Positions 33,292 through 42,847 of a DNA stretch of 64,000 bases are shown piece by piece; within the stretch, counting starts at the first letter, position 1; each line of letters starts with the position of its first letter. A program made the translations under genes and the position numbers. The stretch is from Microseira sp041929235 (GTDB lineage: Bacteria > Cyanobacteriota > Cyanobacteriia > Cyanobacteriales > Aerosakkonemataceae), in assembly GCF_041929235.1 (NCBI RefSeq), contig NZ_JBHFNP010000002.1, forward strand, positions 1 to 64,000, in the 5' to 3' direction. A model generated the notes under the pieces. It did not search any database. It was given only the letters and a program-made list of their open reading frames with translations, and was not told the origin of the DNA.

Positions 33292-34176
33292 CTAAATACG
33301 GAAGTCTAAAATGCATCGGGCGGCGATTTGGGGTTGTTCTAGGTGAGGGACGTGTCCGGAATCAGAGATCCAAATTAGCTGACTGTGGGCGATCGCATTT
33401 TTAAACTTCTCTGCATCCCCAGTCCCCAGAATCTTATCCGCATTTCCCCATAGAATCAGCGTTGGCTGTTTAATCTCGGTTAGTTTATCTTTAAACGAAC
33501 CGTAACCGCCACTTTTGGTAAAGGCAATCAACGCTTGACGCCAACCGGGCATACCCAAGTGTAAAGAGGTACATCTTACTGCATCTGTAGTGGCGAGGCT
33601 TAAGTTTTTATACGCATCGCGAGTAATGCGATCGCGCACGCCAAGATTCCGCAAAAACTCCGCTGCTAAGTAATCTAACGGCGGAAACATGAATTTCCCA
33701 ATTGCTGGGGGACTTACCAATCCCGCACTGTCAATCAGTACCAATTTTTGCACCACTTGTGGATATGTCAGGGTAAAATCAATCGCCGCCGCGCCTCCCA
33801 TAGAAACGCCAACTAAAATTATCGGTTGGGAAATCAGGGTTTTCCAGAAGTAATAAAGATGGGTTTTAATCGCATCTGGACTAAAGGGTATTCCTGCCAA
33901 TCTGTCGGTAAAACCAAACCCTAACAAATCGACTGCCCAAGTTTCATTTTCGGCAGCGAGTAAGGGAAGAATGCGACGGAATTCTATTACGGAACTATCG
34001 AAACCGTGGAGTAATAAAATCGGCGTACCGCCGAATCCTTGACGCACGAAAGTTGTGTAAATCGGTTCGGGAGTCAGGGGTGTTGAGATCGCTTCCCGTT
34101 CTATTTTTTGGGCAAGTGCGATCGCGGCGGTTTCGGTTATTTCAGCAACTGCGGATGGCAGAAAATCGGCAAACAT
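33292..34176 (-). CDS. Alpha/beta hydrolase
   Basis: This is an esterase-type hydrolase of 294 residues. LLLHGFDSSVIEFRRILP forms the oxyanion loop, the nucleophile is Ser in GVSMGGA, the acid is in ILWGNADKIL, and the catalytic His in SGHVPHLEQP near the end. It resembles cofactor-free hydrolases of the MhpC group. ATG 34176 (MFADFLP) is preferred; the 30 bases in front (MPNYPLPIPD) are read entirely from an STRR repeat. The substrate is unknown. Confidence 0.87.
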   Translation of the reverse strand: MFADFLPSAVAEITETAAIALAQKIEREAISTPLTPEPIYTTFVRQGFGGTPILLLHGFDSSVIEFRRILPLLAAENETWAVDLLGFGFTDRLAGIPFSPDAIKTHLYYFWKTLISQPIILVGVSMGGAAAIDFTLTYPQVVQKLVLIDSAGLVSPPAIGKFMFPPLDYLAAEFLRNLGVRDRITRDAYKNLSLATTDAVRCTSLHLGMPGWRQALIAFTKSGGYGSFKDKLTEIKQPTLILWGNADKILGTGDAEKFKNAIAHSQLIWISDSGHVPHLEQPQIAARCILDFRI

Positions 34177-34204
34177 ATCGGGAATTGGTAATGGGTAATT
34201 GGGC

Positions 34205-34282
34205 ATGGAGGCAGGTGAGCGGGTGAGCGGGTGAGCGCGTGAGCAGGTGAGCAGGTGAGCAGGTGAGCGCGTGAGCAGGTGG
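34205..34282. repeat. GTGAGCAG octamer tandem repeats
   Basis: About nine imperfect copies of an 8-bp unit (GTGAGCGG, GTGAGCGC, GTGAGCAG). The same unit reappears translated in the ECF and PabB-like genes at 42219 and 42990. Confidence 0.9.
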
Positions 34283-34295
34283 AAGCTCGCTGTTC

Positions 34296-34415
34296 TATAC
34301 AGCGGATTGCAAGCGAGTTAGGTACAGCTTTTCGGCTGACTTTGTGTAGCGGCACCCTTAAGGGTGCCGCTACACAAACTCAGCCGTACCTTATACGGCT
34401 GCAATCCGCTATATT
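34296..34415. repeat. Large imperfect inverted repeat with a 38-bp perfect core (MITE-like)
   Basis: The outer arms AGCGGATTGCA...TGCAATCCGCT enclose GTACAGCTTTTCGGCTGA / TCAGCCGTACC and a perfect core TTTGTGTAGCGGCACCC...GGGTGCCGCTACACAAA at 34341-34378. Folded, this makes one long stem with bulges. There is no gene in 34177-34511. Confidence 0.85.
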
Positions 34416-34511
34416 TAACTTGCTCAAGCTTGTTAGAACGATAATCTTTGAGCGAGTTTCTCTCACTATTCCTGCTCAAGATCCCACCTGCCCACCTGCA
34501 CACCTGCTCAA

Positions 34512-34895
34512 TTACTGTTGTTTATCCAAACTGAGTGGCCCTGAACCAAAAGAATACACCATCAGCAATCCACCCAAAAGCCCTAAGTTTTTCATGAACT
34601 GAATTACTTGCATTCGTTCGGCAAAATTGGTATGGAAGATCAGGGTGGCTGGAATTAAGAAGATAATCAGAGCGATCGCACCCCAACGCGCTTTGTAACC
34701 CAGCAATACCGAGAATCCGCCAAACAGTTCGCAAACAATCGCACCCACTAGCAATATGCCAGTTAACCCAGCTGGGATGCCACCGGCAGCCATATACTTT
34801 TGCGTACCGCTAAAGCCGGTAATTTTGCCAAAGGCGGAATAGAGGAAAATCGCGGTTAGAAAAGCTCGTGCGACGAGTGGGATGTACTTCTGCAT
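34512..34895 (-). CDS. DoxX-family membrane protein
   Basis: This encodes 127 residues with four transmembrane helices. The family pattern is visible: ARAFLTAIFLYSAFGKI in helix 1, and GAIVCELFGGFSVLLGY in helix 2, plus HTNFAERMQVIQFMKNLGLLGG before the last helix. DoxX proteins occur in respiratory and redox contexts; exact roles vary and cannot be told here. It lies 30 bp after the nucleoside transporter gene on the same strand and is probably co-transcribed with it. Confidence 0.88.
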   Translation of the reverse strand: MQKYIPLVARAFLTAIFLYSAFGKITGFSGTQKYMAAGGIPAGLTGILLVGAIVCELFGGFSVLLGYKARWGAIALIIFLIPATLIFHTNFAERMQVIQFMKNLGLLGGLLMVYSFGSGPLSLDKQQ

Positions 34896-34925
34896 GGTTA
34901 ATACCTACTAGCGCCCTGTTTTTGG

Positions 34926-36134
34926 TTATAGCAGCATTCCGGCGATCGCAGCTGTCATGAAACACGCCAGGGATCCGGCGATCATCGCCCGTACACCGAG
35001 ACGGGCTAAGTCTTTTTGGCGACTTGGTGCGATCGCGCCAATCCCGCCGAGTTGAATTCCAATCGAACCAATATTAGAAAAACCGCACAAAGCGTAGGTT
35101 GCAATAATAATTGTTCGTTCTGAAATTGCCTTGGTTTCAATTAATTTTTTCAAATCCAGATAGGCAATAAATTCGTTCAAAATTGTCTTTTTTCCCAACA
35201 ATATCCCCACTTGCCCGCACTCAGACCAAGGTACGCCCATCAACCAAGCAACGGGGGCGAGTATAACCGAAAAAATCCCCTCTAACGACAACTGGGGTAA
35301 ACCAATTTGCGTCCCAATCCAACCGAGGAAGGCATTAAACATCGCCAGCAATCCTAAAAACGCAATCAGCATTGCTGCCACATTCAATACTAATTTCATG
35401 CCATCGCTTGCTCCGGCGGCGGCGGCATCGATTCCGTTATCATAAATCCGCTCAACTTTTAATTTTACCGTCCCGGCGGTATCGGATGATTCTGTTTCTG
35501 GATACAGCAATTTCGAGATTGCCAAAGCAGCGGGGGCAGACATCACCGAAGCAGCAATTAAGTGCGTTGGCGATATGCCAAAAGAAATATAAGCCGCCAT
35601 CACTCCACCGGCAATTGTGGCAAATCCTCCCGTCATGACTGCGTGCAATTCCGATTGCGTCATTGTGGGAACGTAGGGTTTAATTAGCAGCGGCGCTTCG
35701 GTTTGTCCGACAAAAATATTAGCCGCACAAGAAAGCGATTCTGCCCCCGATGTTTTCATCGTTTTCATCATCAACCACGCCACCCACTCCACGACTCGCT
35801 GTAAAATACCATAGTGGTATAGAATGGTAATAAAAGAAGAGAAAAAGATAATCGTGGGCAGAACTTTAAAAGCGAGAAAGTGTTCTTCAAAATTATCCCC
35901 AAATACAAACTTTGCTCCCGCGTCGGAGAAGTTGAGAAACTGACTTACCACATCGCCCAAAAACTTAAAGATGGCGTATCCAAACGCTGTTCGCAGAATC
36001 AAAAGTGCCAAAACGATCTGCAAGGCAACTCCCCACAGCACGGGTTGCCAGCGCACCGCTTTGCGATTGACGGAAAAAGCGTAGGATATTCCTAAGAAAC
36101 ATAATAATCCCAAGGCTGAAATGAAGCGATCCAT
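34926..36134 (-). CDS. Concentrative nucleoside transporter (CNT / NupC family)
   Basis: This is a cation-coupled uptake carrier for nucleosides in the cytoplasmic membrane, 402 residues. Family motifs are present: FVGQTEAPLLIKPYVPTM in the re-entrant hairpin 1 region, VMTGGFATIAGGVMAAY, and CGFSNIGSIGIQLGGIGAIAP in the second half. Eight or more membrane helices fit the CNT fold. The start at 36134 places the first helix at residues 2-20. It may form a unit with the downstream doxX-type gene. Confidence 0.92.
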   Translation of the reverse strand: MDRFISALGLLCFLGISYAFSVNRKAVRWQPVLWGVALQIVLALLILRTAFGYAIFKFLGDVVSQFLNFSDAGAKFVFGDNFEEHFLAFKVLPTIIFFSSFITILYHYGILQRVVEWVAWLMMKTMKTSGAESLSCAANIFVGQTEAPLLIKPYVPTMTQSELHAVMTGGFATIAGGVMAAYISFGISPTHLIAASVMSAPAALAISKLLYPETESSDTAGTVKLKVERIYDNGIDAAAAGASDGMKLVLNVAAMLIAFLGLLAMFNAFLGWIGTQIGLPQLSLEGIFSVILAPVAWLMGVPWSECGQVGILLGKKTILNEFIAYLDLKKLIETKAISERTIIIATYALCGFSNIGSIGIQLGGIGAIAPSRQKDLARLGVRAMIAGSLACFMTAAIAGMLL

Positions 36135-36230
36135 TAATTTTCCTACAGGTAGTGGTAGTGGAATAAATTAACCTTACTCTACCTCTGTCAACAAATCTGT
36201 CCAATCTTCATAATCATATGGCGGACGCTG

Positions 36231-36470
36231 TCAGTCTTTATCCCAGTCATCTTTCACCCCTTCCCATACCAACCATCCAGCTTTTTCTCTTCGCTCTCCC
36301 GCAGCTTTCAACTTTGCGATCGCTTGTTGAATAATTGCTGCATCTTGTTGATTTTCAATCCCATCTAGCAACGCTTCCCAAACCGCTATACTCAACAAAG
36401 CACCTGTCCGTTTCACCTTAGCATCGACTACAAATTGAACTGATTTTAAGGATGTTACTACATCTGTCAT
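36231..36470 (-). CDS. Small antitoxin-like / hypothetical protein
   Basis: This encodes 79 residues. The start VTSLKSVQFVVDAKVKRTGALLSI followed by AVWEALLDGIENQQD resembles the N-terminal region of Phd/RelB-type antitoxin-like proteins common in cyanobacteria. The C-terminus KAGWLVWEGVKDDW is Trp-rich. No toxin gene is adjacent (the neighbours are a divergent membrane protein and a transporter), so this could be an orphan. The family call is tentative. Confidence 0.5.
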   Translation of the reverse strand: MTDVVTSLKSVQFVVDAKVKRTGALLSIAVWEALLDGIENQQDAAIIQQAIAKLKAAGERREKAGWLVWEGVKDDWDKD

Positions 36471-36520
36471 ACCACCACCACCTTTCTATAGGCGTTGAAA
36501 AAGGAATTCCGCAACTGACA

Positions 36521-36919
36521 ATGAACAACAACGACTCAATCGAGAATCAAACCAACCCTCTCAATCCTGCCACGAAATCGGGCAAGGGGGAAGTTCGTCC
36601 GCTGAAAGACGCTTTGCTCAGACTATCAGTGTCTCCCATTAAAGCCGATCGAGAAGCAATTTCCCGCATTGAGCGCGAAACGGGTAAAGACATTTTGGCA
36701 CTGCTGCGAGAACTAGATAGCGCCGATCTTACTTTAAAAGCACTCGAAGAAAAACCCGCGCTACAAAAAAGCGAGATAAAAAGGCGAGTTGGGTGGGGAT
36801 TTTTCGGCGGATCGCTGGTAGGAATTGCCGCACTTTTTATGGTGTCGCCGCAACAATTGCCAGTGGCGATCGCATTAGGAATTGTACTGGGAATCTCCCT
36901 ACCCATCTCCCGCCGTTAA
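36521..36919 (+). CDS. Hypothetical protein with C-terminal membrane helices
   Basis: ATG 36521 (MNNNDSIENQTN) is favoured over an in-frame start at 36452 that would overlap the divergent gene. It encodes 132 residues: a polar, disordered N-terminal third, a helical middle (ISRIERETGKDILALLRELD) and two hydrophobic helices at the end (FFGGSLVGIAALFMV, VAIALGIVLGISLP). The family is not recognised. Its stop overlaps by 4 bp, tail to tail, with the stop of the FAD enzyme gene on the minus strand. Confidence 0.6.
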   Translation: MNNNDSIENQTNPLNPATKSGKGEVRPLKDALLRLSVSPIKADREAISRIERETGKDILALLRELDSADLTLKALEEKPALQKSEIKRRVGWGFFGGSLVGIAALFMVSPQQLPVAIALGIVLGISLPISRR

Positions 36920-38460
36920 CTCATATCTTTAATTACCTGCATCGCTGCATTGTGTCCCGCAGCACCAATAACTGAACCTGCTGGATGACAACCTGCACTA
37001 GCAGAATAAAGTCCTGGAATCGGGGTAGTATAAGGCAATCTATCGGCAAAACCGAAACAGTTATCCACGTGGTGGATATGTCCCCGCGTTAAACCGAAGT
37101 GTTCCTCTAATTTTTGGGGATGTAAGGCGAAGACTTCTTGGAGGATTTGTGAGGTATTGGGGGCGAAGCGATCGCATATTCCCAACAAATGTTTAATATA
37201 GCGTTCTTCTTCCGCCTCCCAATTCGTTCCCGCCAACTCGTAGGGAACCCATTGCACAAATAAAGCCGAATTGTGATGTCCTTCTGCATCTTGTAAAGAC
37301 GGATCGACCGGAGTGTGAATATACCACTCAATTGCCGGAAATTCTGGTAACTTCCCCGCCTGTACATCGGCAAAACTACTGCGGATTGCAGACATTACCT
37401 CTGCTTCATCTGGTAGCAAGTGAATCGTCGTCCCGTAATGCCCCAAATCTTGTGGCAAACAGGTGAATTTTGGCAAGCCTTTTAAACATAAATTTACCTT
37501 AAAAGTCGAGCCATCTTTTTTATAACTATCCAGACGTGTATTGTAGTCTGCTGGAAAATTTTCCCTTCCGACTAATTCGCGCATCCGAAACGGATCGGCA
37601 TTCGCAACAATCGCTTTTGCCCTAATTTCCGTTCCGGATTTTAAAGTAACTCCTTTGGCGATATTTTGCTCGACGATAATTTGACTGACACCGCATCCGG
37701 TTTCTATTTTTGCTCCTGCTTTTCTAGCAGCATCGGCGAGGCGACTGGTAACCGTTCCCATCCCGCCTTTTACAATCATCCAAGTGCCATCGCTACCCGG
37801 TAAGCGACACATATTGTGAATCAGAAAATTCATGCCAGTACCGGGAGTATCCCAAGTGCCGTAAAGTCCAGAAAATCCATCGGTAACGGCGTACATTGCC
37901 TTGACTAAATCGCTTTTAAAATCAAAGCGATTGAGATATTCACCCACGGAATTGCGACAGAGATTAATAAAAATTTGCCGCAACGTCGGACGCACGTACT
38001 TTTGGGCCGTTTCCTCAATTGAAAGCGGTGATTCTAACCAAGTCGGCGCAATATCTTCTCGCAATTGTTCCAGTTCATTTTGTAACGCCTCGTTAGCTTT
38101 CCAATCCGCTTCTGAAAAGAACGAAATAAACTGCTGTTGCATTGATTGTCGATTAGAACCAAACAGCAGATATCGCTCATCTGTCGTTGGTAGGAAATAA
38201 TGCGGATCGCGGCGAATCAGAGGAATGTCAATTTCCAAAATTTTGATTAATTCCGGCGGCATTAAACCCAGCAAATAAGCACCCGTCGAAGTGGCGAGGT
38301 TAGGTGCGGTTTCAAAAGGCTTTTCAGTCCGACAAGCGCCGCCGATGACATTTTTTTCTTCCACGACTAGCACGTCAAGTCCATGACGCGCTAGTAGCAA
38401 CGCCGCCACTAATCCATTGTGTCCAACACCGATAATCAGAATATCGACTGAATTTTTCAT
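36916..38460 (-). CDS. FAD-dependent oxidoreductase of the phytoene dehydrogenase / CrtO type
   Basis: This encodes 514 residues (COG1233-like). The dinucleotide motif GVGHNGLVAALLLA is at residues 11-24, then VVEEKNVIGGACRTE, the family loop GTGMNFLIHNMCRLPG with VKGGMGTVTSRLADAA, and the C-terminal FAD-contact YSASAGCHPAGSVIGAAGHNAA. Relatives include carotene ketolase CrtO and eukaryotic PYROXD2; sequence alone does not separate these. The start ATG 38460 is preferred to an upstream alternative. No other carotenoid gene lies nearby. Confidence 0.82.
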   Translation of the reverse strand: MKNSVDILIIGVGHNGLVAALLLARHGLDVLVVEEKNVIGGACRTEKPFETAPNLATSTGAYLLGLMPPELIKILEIDIPLIRRDPHYFLPTTDERYLLFGSNRQSMQQQFISFFSEADWKANEALQNELEQLREDIAPTWLESPLSIEETAQKYVRPTLRQIFINLCRNSVGEYLNRFDFKSDLVKAMYAVTDGFSGLYGTWDTPGTGMNFLIHNMCRLPGSDGTWMIVKGGMGTVTSRLADAARKAGAKIETGCGVSQIIVEQNIAKGVTLKSGTEIRAKAIVANADPFRMRELVGRENFPADYNTRLDSYKKDGSTFKVNLCLKGLPKFTCLPQDLGHYGTTIHLLPDEAEVMSAIRSSFADVQAGKLPEFPAIEWYIHTPVDPSLQDAEGHHNSALFVQWVPYELAGTNWEAEEERYIKHLLGICDRFAPNTSQILQEVFALHPQKLEEHFGLTRGHIHHVDNCFGFADRLPYTTPIPGLYSASAGCHPAGSVIGAAGHNAAMQVIKDMS

Positions 38461-38580
38461 AGTTCTTTTCCCCCGCAAACGCTTATGCTTTATTCACTAT
38501 AATTTTAAACCAAAAAATCCTTGACTAAATGGAAATTTAAAATTATAATAACTCAAATTGCTAGTTATCTCTCTGGTGAG

Positions 38581-38645
38581 CGGCTAATGGCTAATGGCTA
38601 ATGGATCGATTGGTAAAAATCATAAATTAGCAATTAGCAATTAGC
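38581..38645. repeat. STRR block
   Basis: GGCTAAT heptamers (38581-38602) and CAATTAG heptamers (38627-38645) lie in inverse orientation in the divergent promoter gap of two genes. Confidence 0.75.
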
Positions 38646-38726
38646 AAGCTGGCAACGCCGATAACTAGCAACTGGCGTTAATAGAGACAGTTTTAAATAA
38701 CTTAAACTCCAAACCATTTATTAATT

Positions 38727-40307
38727 ATGTTTCAGCAGTCAAAGCAGTTAGGCTGTTTGGTAGTAATTTTTTTAATCATCGCCATAGTTTTACGTTTTAT
38801 AAATCTCGATCAAAAAGCTTACTGGAACGACGAAACTTTTACTTCGCTACAACTTTCTGGTTACACACCAGCAGAAGTTATCAATCAAATTGCCGATGGT
38901 CGCATCGTGGGGATGGAAGACTTACAAAAATACCAGTATCCCAAACCCGGAGCTGGAAAAACTATAATAGATACGATTGAAGGTTTGGCAACTATCGAAC
39001 CCCAACATAGCCCACTTTACTTTGCGATCGCGCGATATTGGGTAGAATGGATGGGGAGTTCTGTCTATATAATTCGGAGTTTATCAGTACTGATTAGCTT
39101 ACTGATTTTTCCCGGGATTTATTGGCTGTGTTTGGAATTATTTCAATCCCCAATTGTTGGAGCAATGACTGTAATTTTGCTAGCCGTTTCTCCGTTTCAT
39201 CTAGTGTACGGACAAGAAGCTAGACCCTATAGTTTATGGACGGTAACAATATTGATGTCTTGTGCTTCCTGCTTGCGAGCGTTACGACTTCAAACCCAGA
39301 CAAGTTGGATGGTTTATACTTTAAGCGTTATCCTGAGTTTGTATACCTTTCTTCTATCTATTTTAGTTCATGCCGGACAGGTAATTTATATTGCAATCAG
39401 CCCTCGCTTTCAAGGGGATAAAAGATTAAAGGCTTATTTAATTTCATCGGGATTGGGCTATTTGCTTTTCCTTCCTTGGCTGTACTTAGTCCTTACCAAA
39501 GTCCCCGAAATCGAAGCTCAAGCAGGTAACTTCAGAACTCAAAGACTTCCCCTAGCAGAATATTCGCTTCAATGGCTTCATCGTTTAACCTTATTCTTCT
39601 TTGATTTCAACTTAAAAGTTAAAAGTTCATTAGTTTATTTAATTCCAGCGGGGATGATGGCCTTGGCTTTATTAATTTTAGTAGGATCTGGGATTTACTT
39701 CATGGTTAAAACCAGCTCAAAAAGGGTTTGGCTATTTGTCATAACTTTAATTTTTACCCCCGCGATCGCTTTAACTTTACCAGATTTAATTTGGGGAGGA
39801 CAGCGAGGAATTAACGCTCGCTATCTCATACCTAGTTACTTAGGAATTCAGCTAACCGTTGGGTATCTACTCGGAACAAAATTAGCTAATTTATCTGCCG
39901 GATTACGTCAAAAAAAAGTTTGGACAGCCGTAACAGTCGGAATCATCTGTATCGGTCTTCTTTCTTGTATGAGTTATCTTCGCTCCCAGGTATGGTGGAT
40001 TAAGGTGTACAACAACATTAACATCGAAATCGCTACTATTATTAACCAGGTAGAACAACCTTTAGTAGTCAGCGACACTTGGGTTGTGAACGTATTATCT
40101 CTTAGCCATCAGCTAGAAAAAAAAGTGCAATTTCAGTTAGTTGTAGAGCCAAATATTCCAAAGATTCCAAATGGCTTCAGCGAGATATTTTTATACCAGC
40201 CTTCCCCCAGTTTAATGGCTGGGCTTGCTACAGAATACAATTTAAAACCCGTCCGCACACCCTGGATCTGGCAATTAACAAATAAGAAAGCTACTATTAA
40301 GTTATAA
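38727..40307 (+). CDS. Membrane glycosyltransferase, GT39/ArnT-like
   Basis: This encodes 526 residues with 11 or so membrane helices. After the first helix, the lumenal loop KAYWNDETF carries the catalytic Asp-Glu pair typical of GT-C enzymes; IEPQHSPLYFAIARYW and GQEARPYSLW are further family marks. Such enzymes move sugars from a polyprenyl-phosphate donor to lipids, glycans or proteins on the outside of the membrane. The acceptor is unknown. It is a different gene from, but similar in type to, the split one at 504-2192. Confidence 0.82.
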   Translation: MFQQSKQLGCLVVIFLIIAIVLRFINLDQKAYWNDETFTSLQLSGYTPAEVINQIADGRIVGMEDLQKYQYPKPGAGKTIIDTIEGLATIEPQHSPLYFAIARYWVEWMGSSVYIIRSLSVLISLLIFPGIYWLCLELFQSPIVGAMTVILLAVSPFHLVYGQEARPYSLWTVTILMSCASCLRALRLQTQTSWMVYTLSVILSLYTFLLSILVHAGQVIYIAISPRFQGDKRLKAYLISSGLGYLLFLPWLYLVLTKVPEIEAQAGNFRTQRLPLAEYSLQWLHRLTLFFFDFNLKVKSSLVYLIPAGMMALALLILVGSGIYFMVKTSSKRVWLFVITLIFTPAIALTLPDLIWGGQRGINARYLIPSYLGIQLTVGYLLGTKLANLSAGLRQKKVWTAVTVGIICIGLLSCMSYLRSQVWWIKVYNNINIEIATIINQVEQPLVVSDTWVVNVLSLSHQLEKKVQFQLVVEPNIPKIPNGFSEIFLYQPSPSLMAGLATEYNLKPVRTPWIWQLTNKKATIKL

Positions 40308-40425
40308 AAAAATCCTCGGTTGCTTCCAATTGTCGCTAAAATAATTGAAGTCAAACAGGACTGAGGTAACCGCAAGCAAGCCTGAGTCGCTGTATACCCA
40401 TTACTCAGGACTCAGTAAAAAAATT

Positions 40426-41796
40426 ATGTCTCTACCTATTGTCGCTATTATCGGACGCCCGAATGTGGGTAAATCTACCTTTGTCAATCGCTTGGCAGGG
40501 GTACAAGATGCAATCGTACACGATGAACCGGGGGTGACGCGCGATCGCACGTACCGTCGCGCATATTGGTGCGATCGCGAATACCTCGTCGTCGATACCG
40601 GCGGGTTAGTCTTCGACGACGATACCGAATTTTTACCTTTAATCCGCGAACAGGCAATGGCAGCCCTCGCAGAAGCCACTGCGGCTATATTTGTCGTAGA
40701 TGGACAGGATGGTCCAACTCCCGCAGACGAAGCGATCGCCGAATGGTTGCGGACTCAAAGCGTCCCCGTCCTCCTCGCCGTCAATAAATGCGAATCCCCC
40801 GAACAAGGTTTAATCCAAGCTGCCCAATTTTGGGAATTAGGACTCGGCGAACCCTACCCCGTTTCCGCGATTCACGGCAGCGGTACTGGTGACATATTAG
40901 ACCAGTTGATTCAGTACTTGCCCCCAGTAGGAGAAATAGAGGAAACCGAAGAAATCAAAGTAGCAATTGTAGGACGCCCCAATGTCGGGAAATCCAGTTT
41001 GTTGAATGCCTTTGTCGGCGAAAATCGCGCCATCGTTAGCCCCATTTCTGGAACAACCCGCGATGCAATTGATACCCTCGTCGAACGGGACGGCAAAACC
41101 TACCGCTTAATCGATACAGCAGGCATTCGGAAAAAGAAAAATGTCGAGTACGGCCCGGAATTTTTTGGAGTTAATCGCGCGTTTAAAGCGATTCGGCGCG
41201 CAGATGTAGTTTTGTTAGTTATAGACGCCCTCGATGGCGTTACAGATCAAGACCAAAAACTCGCCGGACGCATCGAAGAAGAAGGGCGGGCTTGCATTAT
41301 TGTCGTCAATAAATGGGATGCAGTAGAAAAGGATTCGTACACGATTTACGAATACGAAAAACAAGTCAAAGACCGATTGCATTTTGTTGAGTGGGCACCG
41401 ATGATTTTTGTCAGCGCCCTCACCGGACAGCGGGTGGAAAATATTATCGATTTAGTCGAAATAGCAGCAGCAGAACACAAACGCCGCGTCTCCACCGCCA
41501 CGATCAACCAAGTCTTAGAAGAAGCCATCAGTTGGCTTTCTCCCCCAACCAGCCGCCAAGGGCGTCAAGGCAAAATATACTACGGCACCCAAGTCAGCAC
41601 CCAACCGCCGACGATTGTTCTATTCGTTAACGATGCCACGCGGTTTAACGACAACTATCGCCGATACATAGAACGACAATTTCGTCAACAATTGGGATTC
41701 CAAGGAACGCCCATAAAATTGTTCTGGCGCAGCAAAAAAGTGCGAGAAGCAGAAGCCGCCAGCAGAAACAAAGCAACCCGCGTAAAAATTGGCTAA
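40426..41796 (+). CDS. der: Ribosome biogenesis GTPase Der (EngA)
   Basis: Der is a tandem GTPase needed for 50S subunit maturation. It has 456 residues from ATG 40426 (MSLPIVAIIGRPNVGKST). Two GTPase domains: the first with GRPNVGKST, DTGG and NKCE; the second with GRPNVGKSS, DTAGI and NKWD. The C-terminal KH-like domain follows. All G motifs are intact. An upstream in-frame ATG (40345) is ignored because the family starts at the first strand. Confidence 0.96.
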   Translation: MSLPIVAIIGRPNVGKSTFVNRLAGVQDAIVHDEPGVTRDRTYRRAYWCDREYLVVDTGGLVFDDDTEFLPLIREQAMAALAEATAAIFVVDGQDGPTPADEAIAEWLRTQSVPVLLAVNKCESPEQGLIQAAQFWELGLGEPYPVSAIHGSGTGDILDQLIQYLPPVGEIEETEEIKVAIVGRPNVGKSSLLNAFVGENRAIVSPISGTTRDAIDTLVERDGKTYRLIDTAGIRKKKNVEYGPEFFGVNRAFKAIRRADVVLLVIDALDGVTDQDQKLAGRIEEEGRACIIVVNKWDAVEKDSYTIYEYEKQVKDRLHFVEWAPMIFVSALTGQRVENIIDLVEIAAAEHKRRVSTATINQVLEEAISWLSPPTSRQGRQGKIYYGTQVSTQPPTIVLFVNDATRFNDNYRRYIERQFRQQLGFQGTPIKLFWRSKKVREAEAASRNKATRVKIG

Positions 41797-41880
41797 TGGC
41801 TAATGGCTAATCGCTAATGGGAAAAACAATTAGCAATTAGCCATTACCAATTACCAATTAGCAATTACCAATTACCAAAA
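41793..41880. repeat. STRR block between der and ecfT
   Basis: GGCTAAT heptamers followed by CAATTAG/ATTACCA units run to the base before the ATG at 41882, leaving no room for a normal ribosome site. Confidence 0.85.
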
Positions 41881-41881
41881 A

Positions 41882-42847
41882 ATGGATTTACTGCGAAGTC
41901 TGCCGTTGGGGCTGTACCTGGAACAACCGATAACCTGGCTGCACAAACTCGATCCGCGAGTCAAGCTAGCTTGGTTAATGAGCTTTCTGTTCGCCCCCTT
42001 ATTGGCAAATCCCATCTGGCGCATCGCCTTAACGGGATTGCTGATTTTAATTACATTAACCGCCGCGATTCCGCTGCGAGTGTGGCGGCAGCAAATGGGG
42101 TGGTTGCTGACGTTAAGCTTTTTGGTGTTTATTTTAAGCGCGATCGCTCCCGACGGACTCGCCGTTAGTTATCAACCCCGCCTTCCATCTGATGAGATAG
42201 CCTTTACTCAGTCAAAAGCAGGGGAGCAGGTGAGCAGGGGTGCAGGTGAGCAGGGGAAAATTACCAATTACCTATTACCCATTACCAATCCCCAACAATA
42301 CAGCTACATCCTATTCCAACAGGGGCCGATTACCATTACTCGCCGCTCGTTAGATTTGGGAATTCGCGTTAGTACTTTGCTGTTTACCTTAATTTACAGC
42401 ACCAACCTGTACCTACTCACTACAGCCCCAGAAGAAATAACTGCGGGGATCGAAAGTTTAATGGGACCCCTGCGTTGGTTAAACTGGCCTGTAACCGAAA
42501 TTGCCCTCACTTTAACCTTATCGCTGCGGTTTATTCCCCTAGTATTAGAAGAAGTGCAAAATCTAGCGCGTTCAGTGTGGACGAGAGCAATTAATTGGAA
42601 CAAACTCGGATTGCGTAGGAGTATAAAAGTTTGGTTGCTCATAGCCGAGCGATTGTTAGAAAATCTATTACTGCGAGCCGAACAAATAGCCAGTGCTATG
42701 AAAGTAAGAGGTTTTACCAGTCCTGACGCTCATCGCGTCCAATGGCATCAGTTGCGCCTGCACCCAGCCGACTGGCTCACTTTAGCCGGATTAGCTTTAT
42801 TCTGGGGAGCGAGGATACTTTGGGGTAATAGCAGCGGAAGTTTGTAA
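41882..42847 (+). CDS. ECF transporter T-component (EcfT/CbiQ-type permease)
   Basis: This is the energy-coupling transmembrane subunit that links ATPase subunits to a vitamin or metal-binding S-component. It has 321 residues with five or so helices; LDPRVKLAW near the start and the two cytoplasmic coupling helices with AxR-type motifs (LLLRAEQIASAMKVRGF) are diagnostic. Residues about 113-137 (KAGEQVSRGAGEQG...TNYLLPITN) are a translated GAGCAGGT/ATTACC repeat inserted in a loop between helices. The ATPase and S-component are not in this window. The stop overlaps the next ATG (TAATG), so coupling to the next gene is likely. Confidence 0.85.
   Translation: MDLLRSLPLGLYLEQPITWLHKLDPRVKLAWLMSFLFAPLLANPIWRIALTGLLILITLTAAIPLRVWRQQMGWLLTLSFLVFILSAIAPDGLAVSYQPRLPSDEIAFTQSKAGEQVSRGAGEQGKITNYLLPITNPQQYSYILFQQGPITITRRSLDLGIRVSTLLFTLIYSTNLYLLTTAPEEITAGIESLMGPLRWLNWPVTEIALTLTLSLRFIPLVLEEVQNLARSVWTRAINWNKLGLRRSIKVWLLIAERLLENLLLRAEQIASAMKVRGFTSPDAHRVQWHQLRLHPADWLTLAGLALFWGARILWGNSSGSL

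Noticed and set aside
36231..36470. Complete toxin-antitoxin pair
   Set aside because: The antitoxin-like protein has no adjacent toxin; neighbours are a transporter and a membrane protein.
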